In this document: positions 14,043-21,899 of the stretch, in pieces
How positions within the stretch are numbered: the first letter of the stretch is position 1
How the letters are laid out: each line of letters opens with the position of its first letter
Assembly (NCBI RefSeq): GCF_004340205.1
Contig: NZ_SLWB01000015.1
Span: 40,769-104,768, forward strand
DNA: 64,000 nt
Source: Acetobacteroides hydrogenigenes
GTDB taxonomy: Bacteria; Bacteroidota; Bacteroidia; Bacteroidales; ZOR0009
Direction of reading: 5' to 3'
Position numbers and translations under genes: made by a program
The notes under the pieces: generated by a model
Told to the model about the DNA's origin: nothing
Database searches by the model: none
The model's input: only the letters and a program-made list of their open reading frames with translations

Positions 14043-14448
14043 TATTCACGGTTTTAGTTCTTTTATTGCTGATTTTGCAAAGTCTTTTTGAGATAACCCT
14101 ACCGAATCGAATCTCGGAAGGTTTACAGAGAAGTACCGCCATTTTTCCGTCAAGTCGCGGAAGAGTAGTCTGCTTTAGATGCCTGTAGTTAGCCAAGTTG
14201 TGGGCATGGTTCTCGCGGAACTTTTTCGACTGGCAGTGTACGTCAAGAATAAAGCTTTCGTCCAGCTCAATCCACTCCGTAACATACCAACTCCAGAATT
14301 CACGCGATCCAATCACCTCCTCGTACCTTTCGGCGCCTACGCTACTGGCAGCATAGGCGCATCCAAGGTCAAGCATCATGTTTGCATACTCCTCAGCACC
14401 AATTCCGGTGGCCGAGTTCACGTGTCGAAACGATTGTTGAAAGTTCAT
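14032..14448 (-). CDS. Hypothetical early phage protein
   Basis: 138 residues. Begins MNFQQSFRHVNSATGIGAEE; the middle is helical with several tryptophans (REFWSWYVTEWIELDESFI), typical of small proteins in Bacteroidota Mu-like prophages that I cannot name. The C-terminus is strongly basic (RVISKRLCKISNKRTK), which would suit nucleic acid contact. It lies 11 bases after the second ATPase gene and overlaps the following gene by 11 bases. Confidence 0.6.
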   Translation of the reverse strand: MNFQQSFRHVNSATGIGAEEYANMMLDLGCAYAASSVGAERYEEVIGSREFWSWYVTEWIELDESFILDVHCQSKKFRENHAHNLANYRHLKQTTLPRLDGKMAVLLCKPSEIRFGRVISKRLCKISNKRTKTVNNGG

Positions 14449-14459
14449 CTCGGTAGGTG

Positions 14460-15086
14460 TTAGTTACCCCACACTTCAAGAGCACCCTCGGGCCATATAA
14501 CGTAGGGCTCAGTACCCTTGTATCGGCTTTTTGGGAAAGCCTTGAATCCCTCTACCCACAGCTTAACCGACGAGTGGTAGTGTATATCGTCGGCAACGTT
14601 GCCTTTCGGCTTTTTACCAGACGCATGGCTTATTACGATAAATAGCTTATGCCTATGTTTTTCCACCAGCTGCTTAAACTCAAAAGTCGTAATCTTCTTG
14701 CCGTTTATCCTTGCGTACTGTATAGAGTCTATAAAGATGATGTCCGGGCTTTTTCTCTTTTCCAACCTTGCGTCTAGGTCCTCTATCTGCTCCATATCTA
14801 GCAGCTGAAACCTATTCGAAGATTCTATTCCAACTTCCCTTATGGCATCAGCCATACTCTTACATCCTCCTTCTTCCAAGCTATCATACGCTACCTTCCC
14901 AAAGTTGGTCATGTACTTTGCCAGCTGTAGCGCAAATCGAGTTTTCCCGTTACCACTATTGCCCCATATAAACCAAGATCCAGTCAATTCTGGCTTGCCA
15001 ATCGTGTCAAGCCAATCCCCCTCAAATTCCAACTCCCTGTACCTGGTCGAAAGCAACTCCTGAACGGACATTGCCTTTCTACCCAT
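14460..15086 (-). CDS. RecA/DnaB-type P-loop ATPase
   Basis: 208 residues. Walker A GNSGNGKT (42-49) and Walker B DIIFIDS (about 114-120) with a downstream LFIVISHASGKKPKG segment (sensor-like) indicate a RecA/DnaB/RadA-type ATPase core without extra domains. It overlaps the MuB gene by 8 bases, so it is co-translated with the transposition ATPase. Mu itself has no such second ATPase next to MuB. A role in phage DNA replication or helicase loading is plausible but inferred. Confidence 0.75.
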   Translation of the reverse strand: MGRKAMSVQELLSTRYRELEFEGDWLDTIGKPELTGSWFIWGNSGNGKTRFALQLAKYMTNFGKVAYDSLEEGGCKSMADAIREVGIESSNRFQLLDMEQIEDLDARLEKRKSPDIIFIDSIQYARINGKKITTFEFKQLVEKHRHKLFIVISHASGKKPKGNVADDIHYHSSVKLWVEGFKAFPKSRYKGTEPYVIWPEGALEVWGN

Positions 15087-15960
15087 GAATTACTGTTTTT
15101 GATTTCTTGATCTCGTGGGCGGTGCGGCGTAGCGATCCTTTTGTTTTTGCAAATAGTTCGGGAACATTTCCGCGATCAATGCCGTTGGCTAAGGCAACTG
15201 CCGCAAATTGTTGTAGCGCGAAATCCTGAATTGATTCTTTACCATAAGGCGATATCCTTTGGTATTTTCCACCAAAACGGCTGAATATCTCGGTATATCC
15301 CACCTTGTTGCGGTTAAGGTTGCTATCAATCTTAGCGCGAAGTCCGTCTGCGCCCATCATGTACCAGCCGCATGCGCCCTCAGTAGCATTCCAAAGCGCC
15401 TTAATTTCCAAGAAGGCCTCGTAGTTCAAGTCCCCTGCTTCGTCTAAGATCACAAGGGGACGGTCAATCGATCTTAGGTAAAAGGTAATGTTCTCGTAGA
15501 TGTCAACGTAACGTCCGCTGGCGGTTAGCCCAAACTCTTTTGCAATGCTTCTTACCAGCTGCTGTTTGGTCTTATGCTGGCTGCAGTCAACCAGCACGGC
15601 GTTACGATTTTTCCTGACGTAGTCTCTAGCGGTAAAGGTCTTTCCAATATCCGAAGAGTCACAGAGAATAGCCGAGAGCGACTGCTCTTGGCAGGCAGTT
15701 AGCTGAGTCGTAACAAAGTCAAAAACCGTAGTTTTAGCCGTTTTCCACTCAACGTTGTTAAAGATGTTTACCTCAAGCTTCCTTGCAATGGTTATCCACT
15801 TTTGGTCGGATATCACCTTCTCAAGGTCGCCGTTAATAATTCTCGACAGCTGACTTGGCGAAACATCCAAAGCAACTGCCATCTTTGCTGCCGAAGGGTA
15901 GTTCCCCGAACGGGCTTTAACCTCCGCTGCAATCCGTTGTTTAACGTCGTTTGTCATCAT
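15079..15960 (-). CDS. MuB-like transposition ATPase
   Basis: Target-selection ATPase that delivers target DNA to the transposase. 293 residues. N-terminal helix-turn-helix (about 23-44, AAKMAVALDVSPSQLSRIIN), AAA+ core with Walker B LVILDEAGD (169-177), and a C-terminal helical domain with KTKGSLRRTAHEIKKS. The Walker A segment reads CDSSDIGKT (100-108): the first glycine of GxxxxGK(T/S) is a cysteine, while GKT is kept. This variation is seen in IstB/MuB-like proteins, so the protein may still bind ATP. It starts 19 bases after the transposase stop, in the same operon. Confidence 0.85.
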   Translation of the reverse strand: MMTNDVKQRIAAEVKARSGNYPSAAKMAVALDVSPSQLSRIINGDLEKVISDQKWITIARKLEVNIFNNVEWKTAKTTVFDFVTTQLTACQEQSLSAILCDSSDIGKTFTARDYVRKNRNAVLVDCSQHKTKQQLVRSIAKEFGLTASGRYVDIYENITFYLRSIDRPLVILDEAGDLNYEAFLEIKALWNATEGACGWYMMGADGLRAKIDSNLNRNKVGYTEIFSRFGGKYQRISPYGKESIQDFALQQFAAVALANGIDRGNVPELFAKTKGSLRRTAHEIKKSKTVIHG

Positions 15961-15978
15961 GATATTATCAATTTTAGG

Positions 15979-18009
15979 TTATAATTCATCTAATGCTTTG
16001 CTGGAGTTGTACTCGCCATCAAACTGGCTAATAAGCTCCTCAATGTTGTCAAATCCCTCAAAGGCGGGTTGTGGAGTAGGGATAACCTCCGGCGTAAAAT
16101 CTTCATCAACGGCATCCGTGTTAAGAATGCTCACCTTGGCAAGTTTCTGCTTGCCATCCTTCGTAATCTTATCAAAGCGGGCAATGTAGTGTTGCTGCTT
16201 TTCAAACACCTCTTTATCCTTATCTGTCCACTCGGCACGTGCCGTACTGAACTTCTCAATCTTTGTAGCCTTACAGATATATGATTCGTTTTGGTATAGG
16301 TAAACCTCATCAATGGCACCGGTAGTGGTCGGTATGTAGTAGGCCTCTACCTTGTAGTTGTTTGGTGCCAGTTTTGCCAGTACGTTAGGGTTGGGCAGCT
16401 GGTACTTGTTGTACATCACCTGCACGTACTGCGATCTTCTAACCGATGTTTCCGTAACTTCCCCTATGTATTTTGATAGAAGAGCAGGCTCGTAGCTTGC
16501 ACAGTTGGGGTTTGGATTAGCCAAGAAAACATCCAATCGGCTCATACCCGGATATTTCTTCTGGTCCCTATGCTTGCCGTTGTTATATGCCTCAATAGCG
16601 GCCAAATCATCGGCAACAATCTGCTCAAAGGTGTAGTACTTCTCCACTACCTGCATGCCTTCGTCGTTCCACACCTTATGCTCCTTGGTATTGTTCACCT
16701 CAAGCTTAGCGTAGTGTCTACCAACACCCTCGCGGTAGCGCTTCTCGTAGCCATATTTCAGCTCGCGGTTGGCCGTTTCAGCATATTTTTCTTGAGAGTT
16801 TCCCGGATTACACCAGCGCACGTACTTAAACACTTCGCCCGCTTTTAAAAGGTCATCCTTAAACTTGTTGGCAAGGTGATTTTCAACCTCCACTTCCAAA
16901 GGCATGCCCAAATCATTTGCATTAAGAAACCTGAACATGTCTCGCATACATTCAACAAACAGGCTCTTATCCTTGCTTTGCGAGTAGGCTTTACCAATCA
17001 GCGCACCGCTCTTAATATCGTAGGCGTAGTACGCCTTTACAGCAACTCCGTTAGGCATTTTCCGCAAATCGCGGTCATCCATCGAAATCTTGCTAAGCGA
17101 GTACTCAACATTGGTAATACGGTGCACGTGGGGGCGGTGAGCGCTGTTGTACTTATGCTGGCTCATCCTTACCCGGTCAAGTATGGCCAAGTTGTGCGGA
17201 TCGTTAATGTAGTTCCACACCGTAGCCTTACTAATCGTAATCGGAGCCCCCGTTTTCTTGTCAAAGAAGTCGGTCCTGTTAAATATTTCGCCCGTCTCAC
17301 AGTCCACAATGTCAATACCACCACCAACAAACTGCAGGTATATATCCTGAATGGTCGTGTTGAAAGGCTTGTTGGGCATAGCAGCGATGCTAAGGAGAAG
17401 CCGCTTCATATCGTCGGTTACCTTGCGGCGGTTGGAATTTTTAAACCCTTTGTGAATTAGGGTCTCGTAACCTTCAGAAAGATATGAGGCGTACTTCTCC
17501 TTTAGCCTCGTCTGATTTTCGGGCAGTGTAACAAGGGCGTTTCCCTCTTTAATTTCCTTAACATCTACAACTATTTGCTCCCACATTCTTGTGGTGCTTA
17601 TTTGTCTGGATTTTCTCCATGCCGTTCTAGACTTTATAACCTCATGAATAGCATTCAGCACCTCAGCATTCGCGCAGTACTCCTTTACATTCTCATCTGG
17701 AAGATATCTGTCATCATCAATCAGATAGCCCGTAAAGTACTCCAACGCCTTAGCATCAGGCACAATTCTCGCCTTAACCGTATTTGTCTGCACCCGCTTC
17801 CTAGGATCACCAATCGCGGAAATAATCACCCTCTGTCGGCTAACCTTAAGCGAGTTAAAATCAATAAGCACCCTATTCTCAGCACCACCACCACGATTAA
17901 TGGTTCTCAGCTTACCCCTCTTTCGATCATTTTTATAATCATCGTAAGAAAGGCCAGCAGCATCCCACTCTTCAAGTGTAATAGTTACTATGTTAGGCAT
18001 GCCCGTCAT
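15979..18009 (-). CDS. MuA-like transposase (Mu transposase, DDE/rve core)
   Basis: Catalyses strand cleavage and transfer for integration and replicative transposition. 676 residues, near MuA (663). N-terminal DNA-binding segments (to about 270), rve catalytic core about 295-440, Mu transposase C-terminal beta-barrel (about 490-600), and a MuB-contact tail. D1 is in KISMDDRD (D311 or D312). The second acid falls at E376 in LEVEVENHL, where MuA has D-N; the third is E411 in NSQEKYAET. Thus the triad reads D-E-E. Start at 18009 is supported by AAGGAG 8 bases upstream. Family homologues in Bacteroidota may share the E; only an alignment can tell. Confidence 0.9.
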   Translation of the reverse strand: MTGMPNIVTITLEEWDAAGLSYDDYKNDRKRGKLRTINRGGGAENRVLIDFNSLKVSRQRVIISAIGDPRKRVQTNTVKARIVPDAKALEYFTGYLIDDDRYLPDENVKEYCANAEVLNAIHEVIKSRTAWRKSRQISTTRMWEQIVVDVKEIKEGNALVTLPENQTRLKEKYASYLSEGYETLIHKGFKNSNRRKVTDDMKRLLLSIAAMPNKPFNTTIQDIYLQFVGGGIDIVDCETGEIFNRTDFFDKKTGAPITISKATVWNYINDPHNLAILDRVRMSQHKYNSAHRPHVHRITNVEYSLSKISMDDRDLRKMPNGVAVKAYYAYDIKSGALIGKAYSQSKDKSLFVECMRDMFRFLNANDLGMPLEVEVENHLANKFKDDLLKAGEVFKYVRWCNPGNSQEKYAETANRELKYGYEKRYREGVGRHYAKLEVNNTKEHKVWNDEGMQVVEKYYTFEQIVADDLAAIEAYNNGKHRDQKKYPGMSRLDVFLANPNPNCASYEPALLSKYIGEVTETSVRRSQYVQVMYNKYQLPNPNVLAKLAPNNYKVEAYYIPTTTGAIDEVYLYQNESYICKATKIEKFSTARAEWTDKDKEVFEKQQHYIARFDKITKDGKQKLAKVSILNTDAVDEDFTPEVIPTPQPAFEGFDNIEELISQFDGEYNSSKALDEL

Positions 18010-18013
18010 TTCG

Positions 18014-18211
18014 CTACTCCTTATCTAATGAGTAAATAACTTTGTAAAGAGGCATGTAATCTTCAAGACCAAGATCTTTGGCTATTAACATGGCAATCTC
18101 CTTTTTGCTTACGTTTTCGCCTAAAGCCTCTCTTTTAGCTTCCACTAAACGGAGAATGTGCTCTTTAAAAATGCCATCCTTGTACTCTTGCAATTCACGT
18201 TTTTTGCTCAT
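18014..18211 (-). CDS. Small early protein, first gene of the lytic operon
   Basis: 65 residues, highly charged, helical: KKRELQEYKDGIFKEHILRL, then ENVSKKEIAMLIAKDLGLED whose spacing resembles a helix-turn-helix. It stops 5 bases before the transposase start and begins directly after the operator region shared with the divergent repressor. By position it matches the Ner/Cro-like gene of Mu, which shuts off the repressor promoter, but the sequence is too short to prove this. Confidence 0.6.
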   Translation of the reverse strand: MSKKRELQEYKDGIFKEHILRLVEAKREALGENVSKKEIAMLIAKDLGLEDYMPLYKVIYSLDKE

Positions 18212-18237
18212 TGTTCCGAATTTTGTTAGTTTTACAA

Positions 18238-18330
18238 ACTTGCAAGCTTGTCGAAGGTCGTTTTGCGATGCTCGAAAAACTTACATGTTTATACTTGCAA
18301 TGATAGATGATTATAATCAGCTTTGCAAGT
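18238..18330. promoter_or_regulatory. Divergent repressor/early-operon control region with ACTTGCAA sites
   Basis: Between the small early gene (start 18211) and the repressor (start 18359) are three half-sites: ACTTGCAAG at 18238-18246, ACTTGCAA at 18293-18300 and TTGCAAGT at 18323-18330, the last two in opposite orientation 22 bases apart. CTTGCAAG at 18239 is itself a perfect 8-base palindrome. TATAAT-like sequence at 18311 lies between sites 2 and 3. This is the expected place for a phage switch. Confidence 0.65.
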
Positions 18331-18358
18331 ATTTTGATGATTATTTTAAGTTTTTTTA

Positions 18359-18793
18359 ATGAAATCACTGGATCGACTTTATTTATATCTTGAATATAAG
18401 GGCATTAAACCGACTACCTTTGAACGGAACGCAGGCTTTTCAAAAGGGTATTTTTCAGGTCAAAAGAAAAGAAATGGAGATTTTGGAGAATCTGCACTGA
18501 GAATAATCATCAGCATGTGTCCTGACATGGACGAAGTATGGTTTATTACAGGCGCTGGCGAAATGCTAAAAAAACAGTATATCACTAGCAACAACAGCGC
18601 AATCGTCGAAGAGCCCTCCGCATTATCATATCAGTCAAAAATTAAAGAGCTAGAAAATGAAATATCAAAACTTCAAAAAGACAGCCTAGAAAAGAGCAAT
18701 CGCATAATTGAATTAATGGAGCAAGTATTATCATTAAAAGAAGAATTAGCCACTTTAAGGAATGCGGATGGTGCGGAGAGCCGTATTGCATAA
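18359..18793 (+). CDS. Probable prophage repressor (HTH plus coiled coil)
   Basis: 144 residues, the only early-region gene on the + strand, divergent from the transposition operon. N-terminal part has the layout of phage CI/Cro-type helix-turn-helix repressors of Bacteroidota (RLYLYLEYKGIKPTTFERNA, GFSKGYFSGQKKRNGDFG, then SALRIIISMCPDMDEVWFIT, which closely parallels the LPxxxxxWLLTG end of such domains). The C-terminal third is a coiled coil (about 85-137, KIKELENEISKLQKDSLEKS) likely used to dimerise. There is no S24/LexA-type peptidase, so SOS cleavage is not expected. AT-rich compared with the late genes. Confidence 0.75.
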   Translation: MKSLDRLYLYLEYKGIKPTTFERNAGFSKGYFSGQKKRNGDFGESALRIIISMCPDMDEVWFITGAGEMLKKQYITSNNSAIVEEPSALSYQSKIKELENEISKLQKDSLEKSNRIIELMEQVLSLKEELATLRNADGAESRIA

Positions 18794-19016
18794 ATCGCCG
18801 TTATAAAAACCTCACATACCGCCGTAATAAATAAAAACACGTTTTTTACGCCGCTTCATTCGCAATTCGTTAACTATCAATAGTTTAATCTATACCTTAT
18901 TATAATATAACGGCAAAATAGCGGAATTATCCCCCTACTTAAACACAAAAACCCATGCTTTAAACTTCGTTTTGCGCACCCATCCCCAAATTTAAACATC
19001 CATTTTTGCCACTTTT

Positions 19017-19051
19017 TGACCCCCCAAATGACCCCCCAAATGACCCCGCAA
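19017..19051. repeat. Tandem TGACCCCCCAAA repeat
   Basis: TGACCCCCCAAA, TGACCCCCCAAA, TGACCCCGCAAG in direct succession (12-base period). Strand-asymmetric (C-rich); function unknown. Confidence 0.85.
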
Positions 19052-19080
19052 GCCATTTTTCACCCTGTTTTCCCCGGTTT

Positions 19081-19106
19081 CTGCATTGTGTAAATACACA
19101 ACGCAG
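19081..19106. repeat. 26-base imperfect palindrome
   Basis: CTGCATTGTGT-aaat-ACACAACGCAG: 11-base arms with a single mismatch and 4-base centre. Could be an operator or a hairpin; it is not followed by a T run. Confidence 0.8.
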
Positions 19107-19125
19107 GTCCTCAAAAACAGGTCAT

Positions 19126-19150
19126 AAAAAAAGCCCCATATAAGGGGCTA
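19126..19150 (-). terminator. Leftward terminator
   Basis: On the - strand reads TAGCCCCTTATATGGGGCT followed by seven T. It would stop transcripts coming from rnhA, or phage transcripts, before the repressor region. Confidence 0.8.
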
Positions 19151-19413
19151 ATTCGTTGTAATTATAGTAACTTACGTTCTAGTTGTCGTTAATTATAAAT
19201 AGGTCCATAGCAATTGCATTTCCGGCCCGTTTAAATTATACATCAATTATACTTAAATTACAATTCGTATCAAATTTTACATTTTGCCACATGCCACATA
19301 ACTCTCACACCTTCAATTTTTTCGCCTCAATTTTCACCACATCAACCTCTCACAATTCGTTCTGTCCCCCTTATATTGATGCGAATTAATAACGAATAAA
19401 TTTTTTATAAAAA

Positions 19414-19899
19414 TTAGTTGTCGTCGGCGCTGCTGATGTAGCCGTGGTCTACCTTTAGGTTCTTTTTGTCGGCGGCGGCAGCAACGGCCAGCTTGTCGCA
19501 GCGCTCGTTGCCGGGGATGCTGGCGTGGCCCTTCACCCAGATGAACTTGACGCTATGCTTGCGGTACTCGCGCAGGAACTCCATCCACAGGTCGGGGTTT
19601 TTCTTGTTCTTGAAGCGCGTTTTTTCCCAGCCGAACACCCAGCCCTTCTCAACGGCATCCACCACGTACTTAGAGTCGGAGTAGACGGTAACGTTGCACT
19701 TGGGGAACTTGAGCGCCTGCAGGCCGCGGATTACCGCCATCAGCTCCATACGGTTGTTGGTGGTAAGCTCGAAGCCCTCCGAGAGCTCCTTTACGTGCGG
19801 GCCCCAAATGAGCAGGGTGCCGTAGCCGCCCGGTCCAGGGTTGCCGCTGGCGGCGCCATCGGTGTATAGGGTGATGTTGTACGCGTTGCTGTTTTCCAT
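19414..19899 (-). CDS. rnhA: Ribonuclease HI
   Basis: Cuts the RNA strand of RNA-DNA hybrids (R-loops, primers). 161 residues, the usual length. All active-site residues are in place: D in LYTDGAASGNPGPGG, E in NNRMELMAVIRGL, D in VYSDSKYVVDA, and H...D in KGHASIPGNERCDKLA. The upstream region carries TACCTTCG, a near-match to the -7 box, only 6 bases before the ATG, so the mRNA may be leaderless. Its downstream side is the prophage junction, with the AT-rich tract starting directly after the stop. Confidence 0.95.
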   Translation of the reverse strand: MENSNAYNITLYTDGAASGNPGPGGYGTLLIWGPHVKELSEGFELTTNNRMELMAVIRGLQALKFPKCNVTVYSDSKYVVDAVEKGWVFGWEKTRFKNKKNPDLWMEFLREYRKHSVKFIWVKGHASIPGNERCDKLAVAAAADKKNLKVDHGYISSADDN

Positions 19900-20140
19900 A
19901 GCGCGAAGGTATAAAAAGGGGCGGAGATATTTAGCAAGCGGGATGTTGTTGCATGAACCTGTTCGGTTTTAGTCTTCTAATGCTGATATTCGTTTTAGAA
20001 AAATTGCAGCGGCTCGCCTTAAAACGGGTCAACTTTAGAGGCGTTTAGCGCGGCAAGTATTACCTTTACGGCATTGTTTACGAAACGCTGCCCTTGTGTG
20101 GCGAATAGGTACAATCAACAATAACCAGATAAGAAACGTC

Positions 20141-20989
20141 ATGGTAAACACAACAGAACTCATAGATAAGCTAGTTGAGCTAGCCATTCTGGAAGATATT
20201 GGCGACGGCGATCACTCATCCCGCTCGTGCATTCCTGCTACGGCATCTGGCAAGATGAAGCTGCTGGTAAAACAGGAGGGCATTATTGCAGGGATCGAGA
20301 TTGCCAAGGTCATCTTTAAGGGATTGGACAGCAACATGCAGATAGAGCAGCTTATCGAAGATGGCACTCACGTTAAGCCGGGCGATATCGCCTTTTACGT
20401 CGAGGGTAGCGTCATCTCGCTGCTTCAGGCCGAGCGCTTGGTGCTTAACGTCATGCAGCGCATGAGCGGAATCGCCACCCAAACCAACGTATACGCCGAG
20501 AAGCTAAAAGGGCTAAAGACAAAGGTGCTCGACACCCGTAAGACTACGCCCGGCATGCGCGTACTCGAGAAGATGGCCGTGAAGATTGGCGGCGGCGAAA
20601 ACCACCGTATGGGCCTTTACGATATGGTTATGCTCAAGGATAACCACATCGATTTCGCGGGCGGCATCACCCAGGCCATCCGTAAGACCCAAGCCTACCT
20701 CAAGGAGACTGGCAGAGACCTAAAAATTGAGGTGGAAACCCGCTCGCTCGATGAGATCCGCGAGGCGATGGCCGTTGGAGGCATCCACCGCATCATGCTC
20801 GACAACTTTGACCTTAAGAAAACCCGAGAGGCCGTTCAGCTGATCGACGGAAAGTACGAGACCGAATCGTCGGGTGGCATCACCCTCGAAACCCTCCGCG
20901 ACTACGCCGAGTGCGGGGTAGACTACATCTCGGTTGGCGCGCTTACCCACCAGATAAAGAGCTTAGACATGAGCTTGAAGGCGGTTTAG
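20141..20989 (+). CDS. nadC: Quinolinate phosphoribosyltransferase (nicotinate-nucleotide pyrophosphorylase)
   Basis: Converts quinolinate and PRPP to nicotinate mononucleotide in de novo NAD synthesis. 282 residues from the ATG at 20141, which gives the family-typical start TELIDKLVELAILEDIGDGD; a longer frame back to 20096 is not supported. Signatures: N-terminal open-faced domain with SAERLVLN-like QAERLVLNVMQRMSGIAT (about 93-110), then DTRKTTPGMR (about 128-137) and HRMGLYDMVMLKDNH (about 156-170), the PRPP/quinolinate-binding barrel. Followed by its own terminator at 21014. Confidence 0.95.
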   Translation: MVNTTELIDKLVELAILEDIGDGDHSSRSCIPATASGKMKLLVKQEGIIAGIEIAKVIFKGLDSNMQIEQLIEDGTHVKPGDIAFYVEGSVISLLQAERLVLNVMQRMSGIATQTNVYAEKLKGLKTKVLDTRKTTPGMRVLEKMAVKIGGGENHRMGLYDMVMLKDNHIDFAGGITQAIRKTQAYLKETGRDLKIEVETRSLDEIREAMAVGGIHRIMLDNFDLKKTREAVQLIDGKYETESSGGITLETLRDYAECGVDYISVGALTHQIKSLDMSLKAV

Positions 20990-21013
20990 AATTAAAAGTG
21001 CTACTATAATAGG

Positions 21014-21042
21014 AAAAGGCAGCCTGCGGGTTGCCTTTTTTG
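21014..21042 (+). terminator. Rho-independent terminator after nadC
   Basis: AAAAGGCAGCC-tgc-GGGTTGCCTTTTTT: imperfect stem followed by six T, 24 bases after the nadC stop. Confidence 0.8.
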
Positions 21043-21114
21043 TTGTCGGAGGATGGCTTTTGTTAAACAAAGCGTTTGTAAGAATGTTATTCGTGCAAGT
21101 AAAAGTATGTAACG

Positions 21115-21756
21115 ATGAAAACTAACATTGCCAACCTACGGAAGGAGTACACGCTAGGAGCGTTAGATGGAGAAAGCGTTCATCCCGACCCTGTACGGCA
21201 GTTCGAGGAATGGCTGCAGGAGGCCATTAAGGCCAAAATACCAGAGCCCAACGCCATGACGCTGGCTACCTCTACCTTCGAGGGAAAGCCATCGGCACGG
21301 ATGGTGCTGCTTAAGGCAGTTGGCGAGCAGGGGTTCTCCTTTTTTACGAGCTACGAAAGCCGCAAGGCTAAGAATATTCTGCAAAACCCATACGGTGCAT
21401 TGGTGTTCTACTGGGCCGAACTGGAGCGACAGGTTCGGGTAGAGGGGAAGATAGTTAAAGCATCGGAAAAGGAATCCGATTCCTACTTCCGAACGCGTCC
21501 GGAGGGTAGCAAGATAGGTGCGTGGGCATCGCCTCAGAGTAAGGTTGTACCCAATCGGCGATATCTAGAGGATTTGATGGATGACTTTAAGGAAGAATTC
21601 GTAGGAAAGACGGTGAAGCGTCCACCTAACTGGGGCGGATATGTGCTCGAACCTTTCCTTGTGGAGTTTTGGCAGGGCCGAAAGAATAGGCTGCACGATA
21701 GGATTCAGTATAGGCTAGAAAATGGAGTTTGGTTCATAGAACGGCTTGCCCCATAG
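21115..21756 (+). CDS. pdxH: Pyridoxine/pyridoxamine 5'-phosphate oxidase
   Basis: FMN enzyme making pyridoxal 5'-phosphate. 213 residues, typical. Recognised by the FMN-binding pattern ARMVLLKAVGEQGFSFFTSY (about 61-80), NPYGALVFYWAELERQVRVE (about 91-110), IGAWASPQSK, and the C-terminal WQGRKNRLHDRIQYRLE (about 185-201), which contains the conserved R and H substrate contacts. Stands alone between nadC and a bidirectional terminator. Confidence 0.95.
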   Translation: MKTNIANLRKEYTLGALDGESVHPDPVRQFEEWLQEAIKAKIPEPNAMTLATSTFEGKPSARMVLLKAVGEQGFSFFTSYESRKAKNILQNPYGALVFYWAELERQVRVEGKIVKASEKESDSYFRTRPEGSKIGAWASPQSKVVPNRRYLEDLMDDFKEEFVGKTVKRPPNWGGYVLEPFLVEFWQGRKNRLHDRIQYRLENGVWFIERLAP

Positions 21757-21765
21757 GGATAAAAA

Positions 21766-21795
21766 AAAAAAGCGACCCTCCCGGGGCGCTTTTCT
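21766..21795. terminator. Bidirectional terminator between pdxH and glutamine synthetase
   Basis: AAAAAAGCG-aCCCtcccGGGg-CGCTTTT with A run before and T run after; serves convergent genes. Confidence 0.8.
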
Positions 21796-21899
21796 ATTTT
21801 ACACCTTTTTACCTTAACTTTTCGAGTCTTTTTATTCAAGAATTCAAAGTGTCAATTCAAAGGTTAAGTTTTACTCGGTGTAATGAAGAGAGCAACTAA

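Larger units (their letters stand above)
1..19413. mobile_element. Mu-like transposable prophage, left part outside window
   Basis: Seen: a + strand block of phage head and tail genes (1-8118) faces a - strand block of replication/transposition genes (18211-8274) with a divergent repressor at 18359. MuA-type and MuB-type proteins, GemA (DUF1018), DUF3164, DUF935 portal, DUF1320 and a gp31-like virion morphogenesis protein together identify a Mu-type (transposable) phage. Major capsid, protease, tail sheath/tube, baseplate and lysis genes are absent and presumably lie left of base 1. The right boundary is inferred only: it is after the repressor (18793) and before rnhA (stop at 19414). No terminal TG/CA pair or target duplication could be fixed because the left end is not visible. 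Confidence 0.9.
18794..19413. other. Prophage right end / non-coding interval
   Basis: 620 bases without a convincing gene, AT-rich. It contains a tandem TGACCCCCCAAA repeat, a 26-base palindrome and a leftward terminator (listed separately), and repeated AT-rich words. AATTCGT occurs at about 18861, 19151, 19261 and 19353, with a reverse-oriented ACGAATA/GCGAATT pair at 19382-19396; GTTGTAATTATAG (19156) is echoed by GTTAATTATAAATAG (19187). Such spaced repeats are what transposase-binding sites at a Mu-type right end look like. The junction itself cannot be fixed. Confidence 0.5.
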
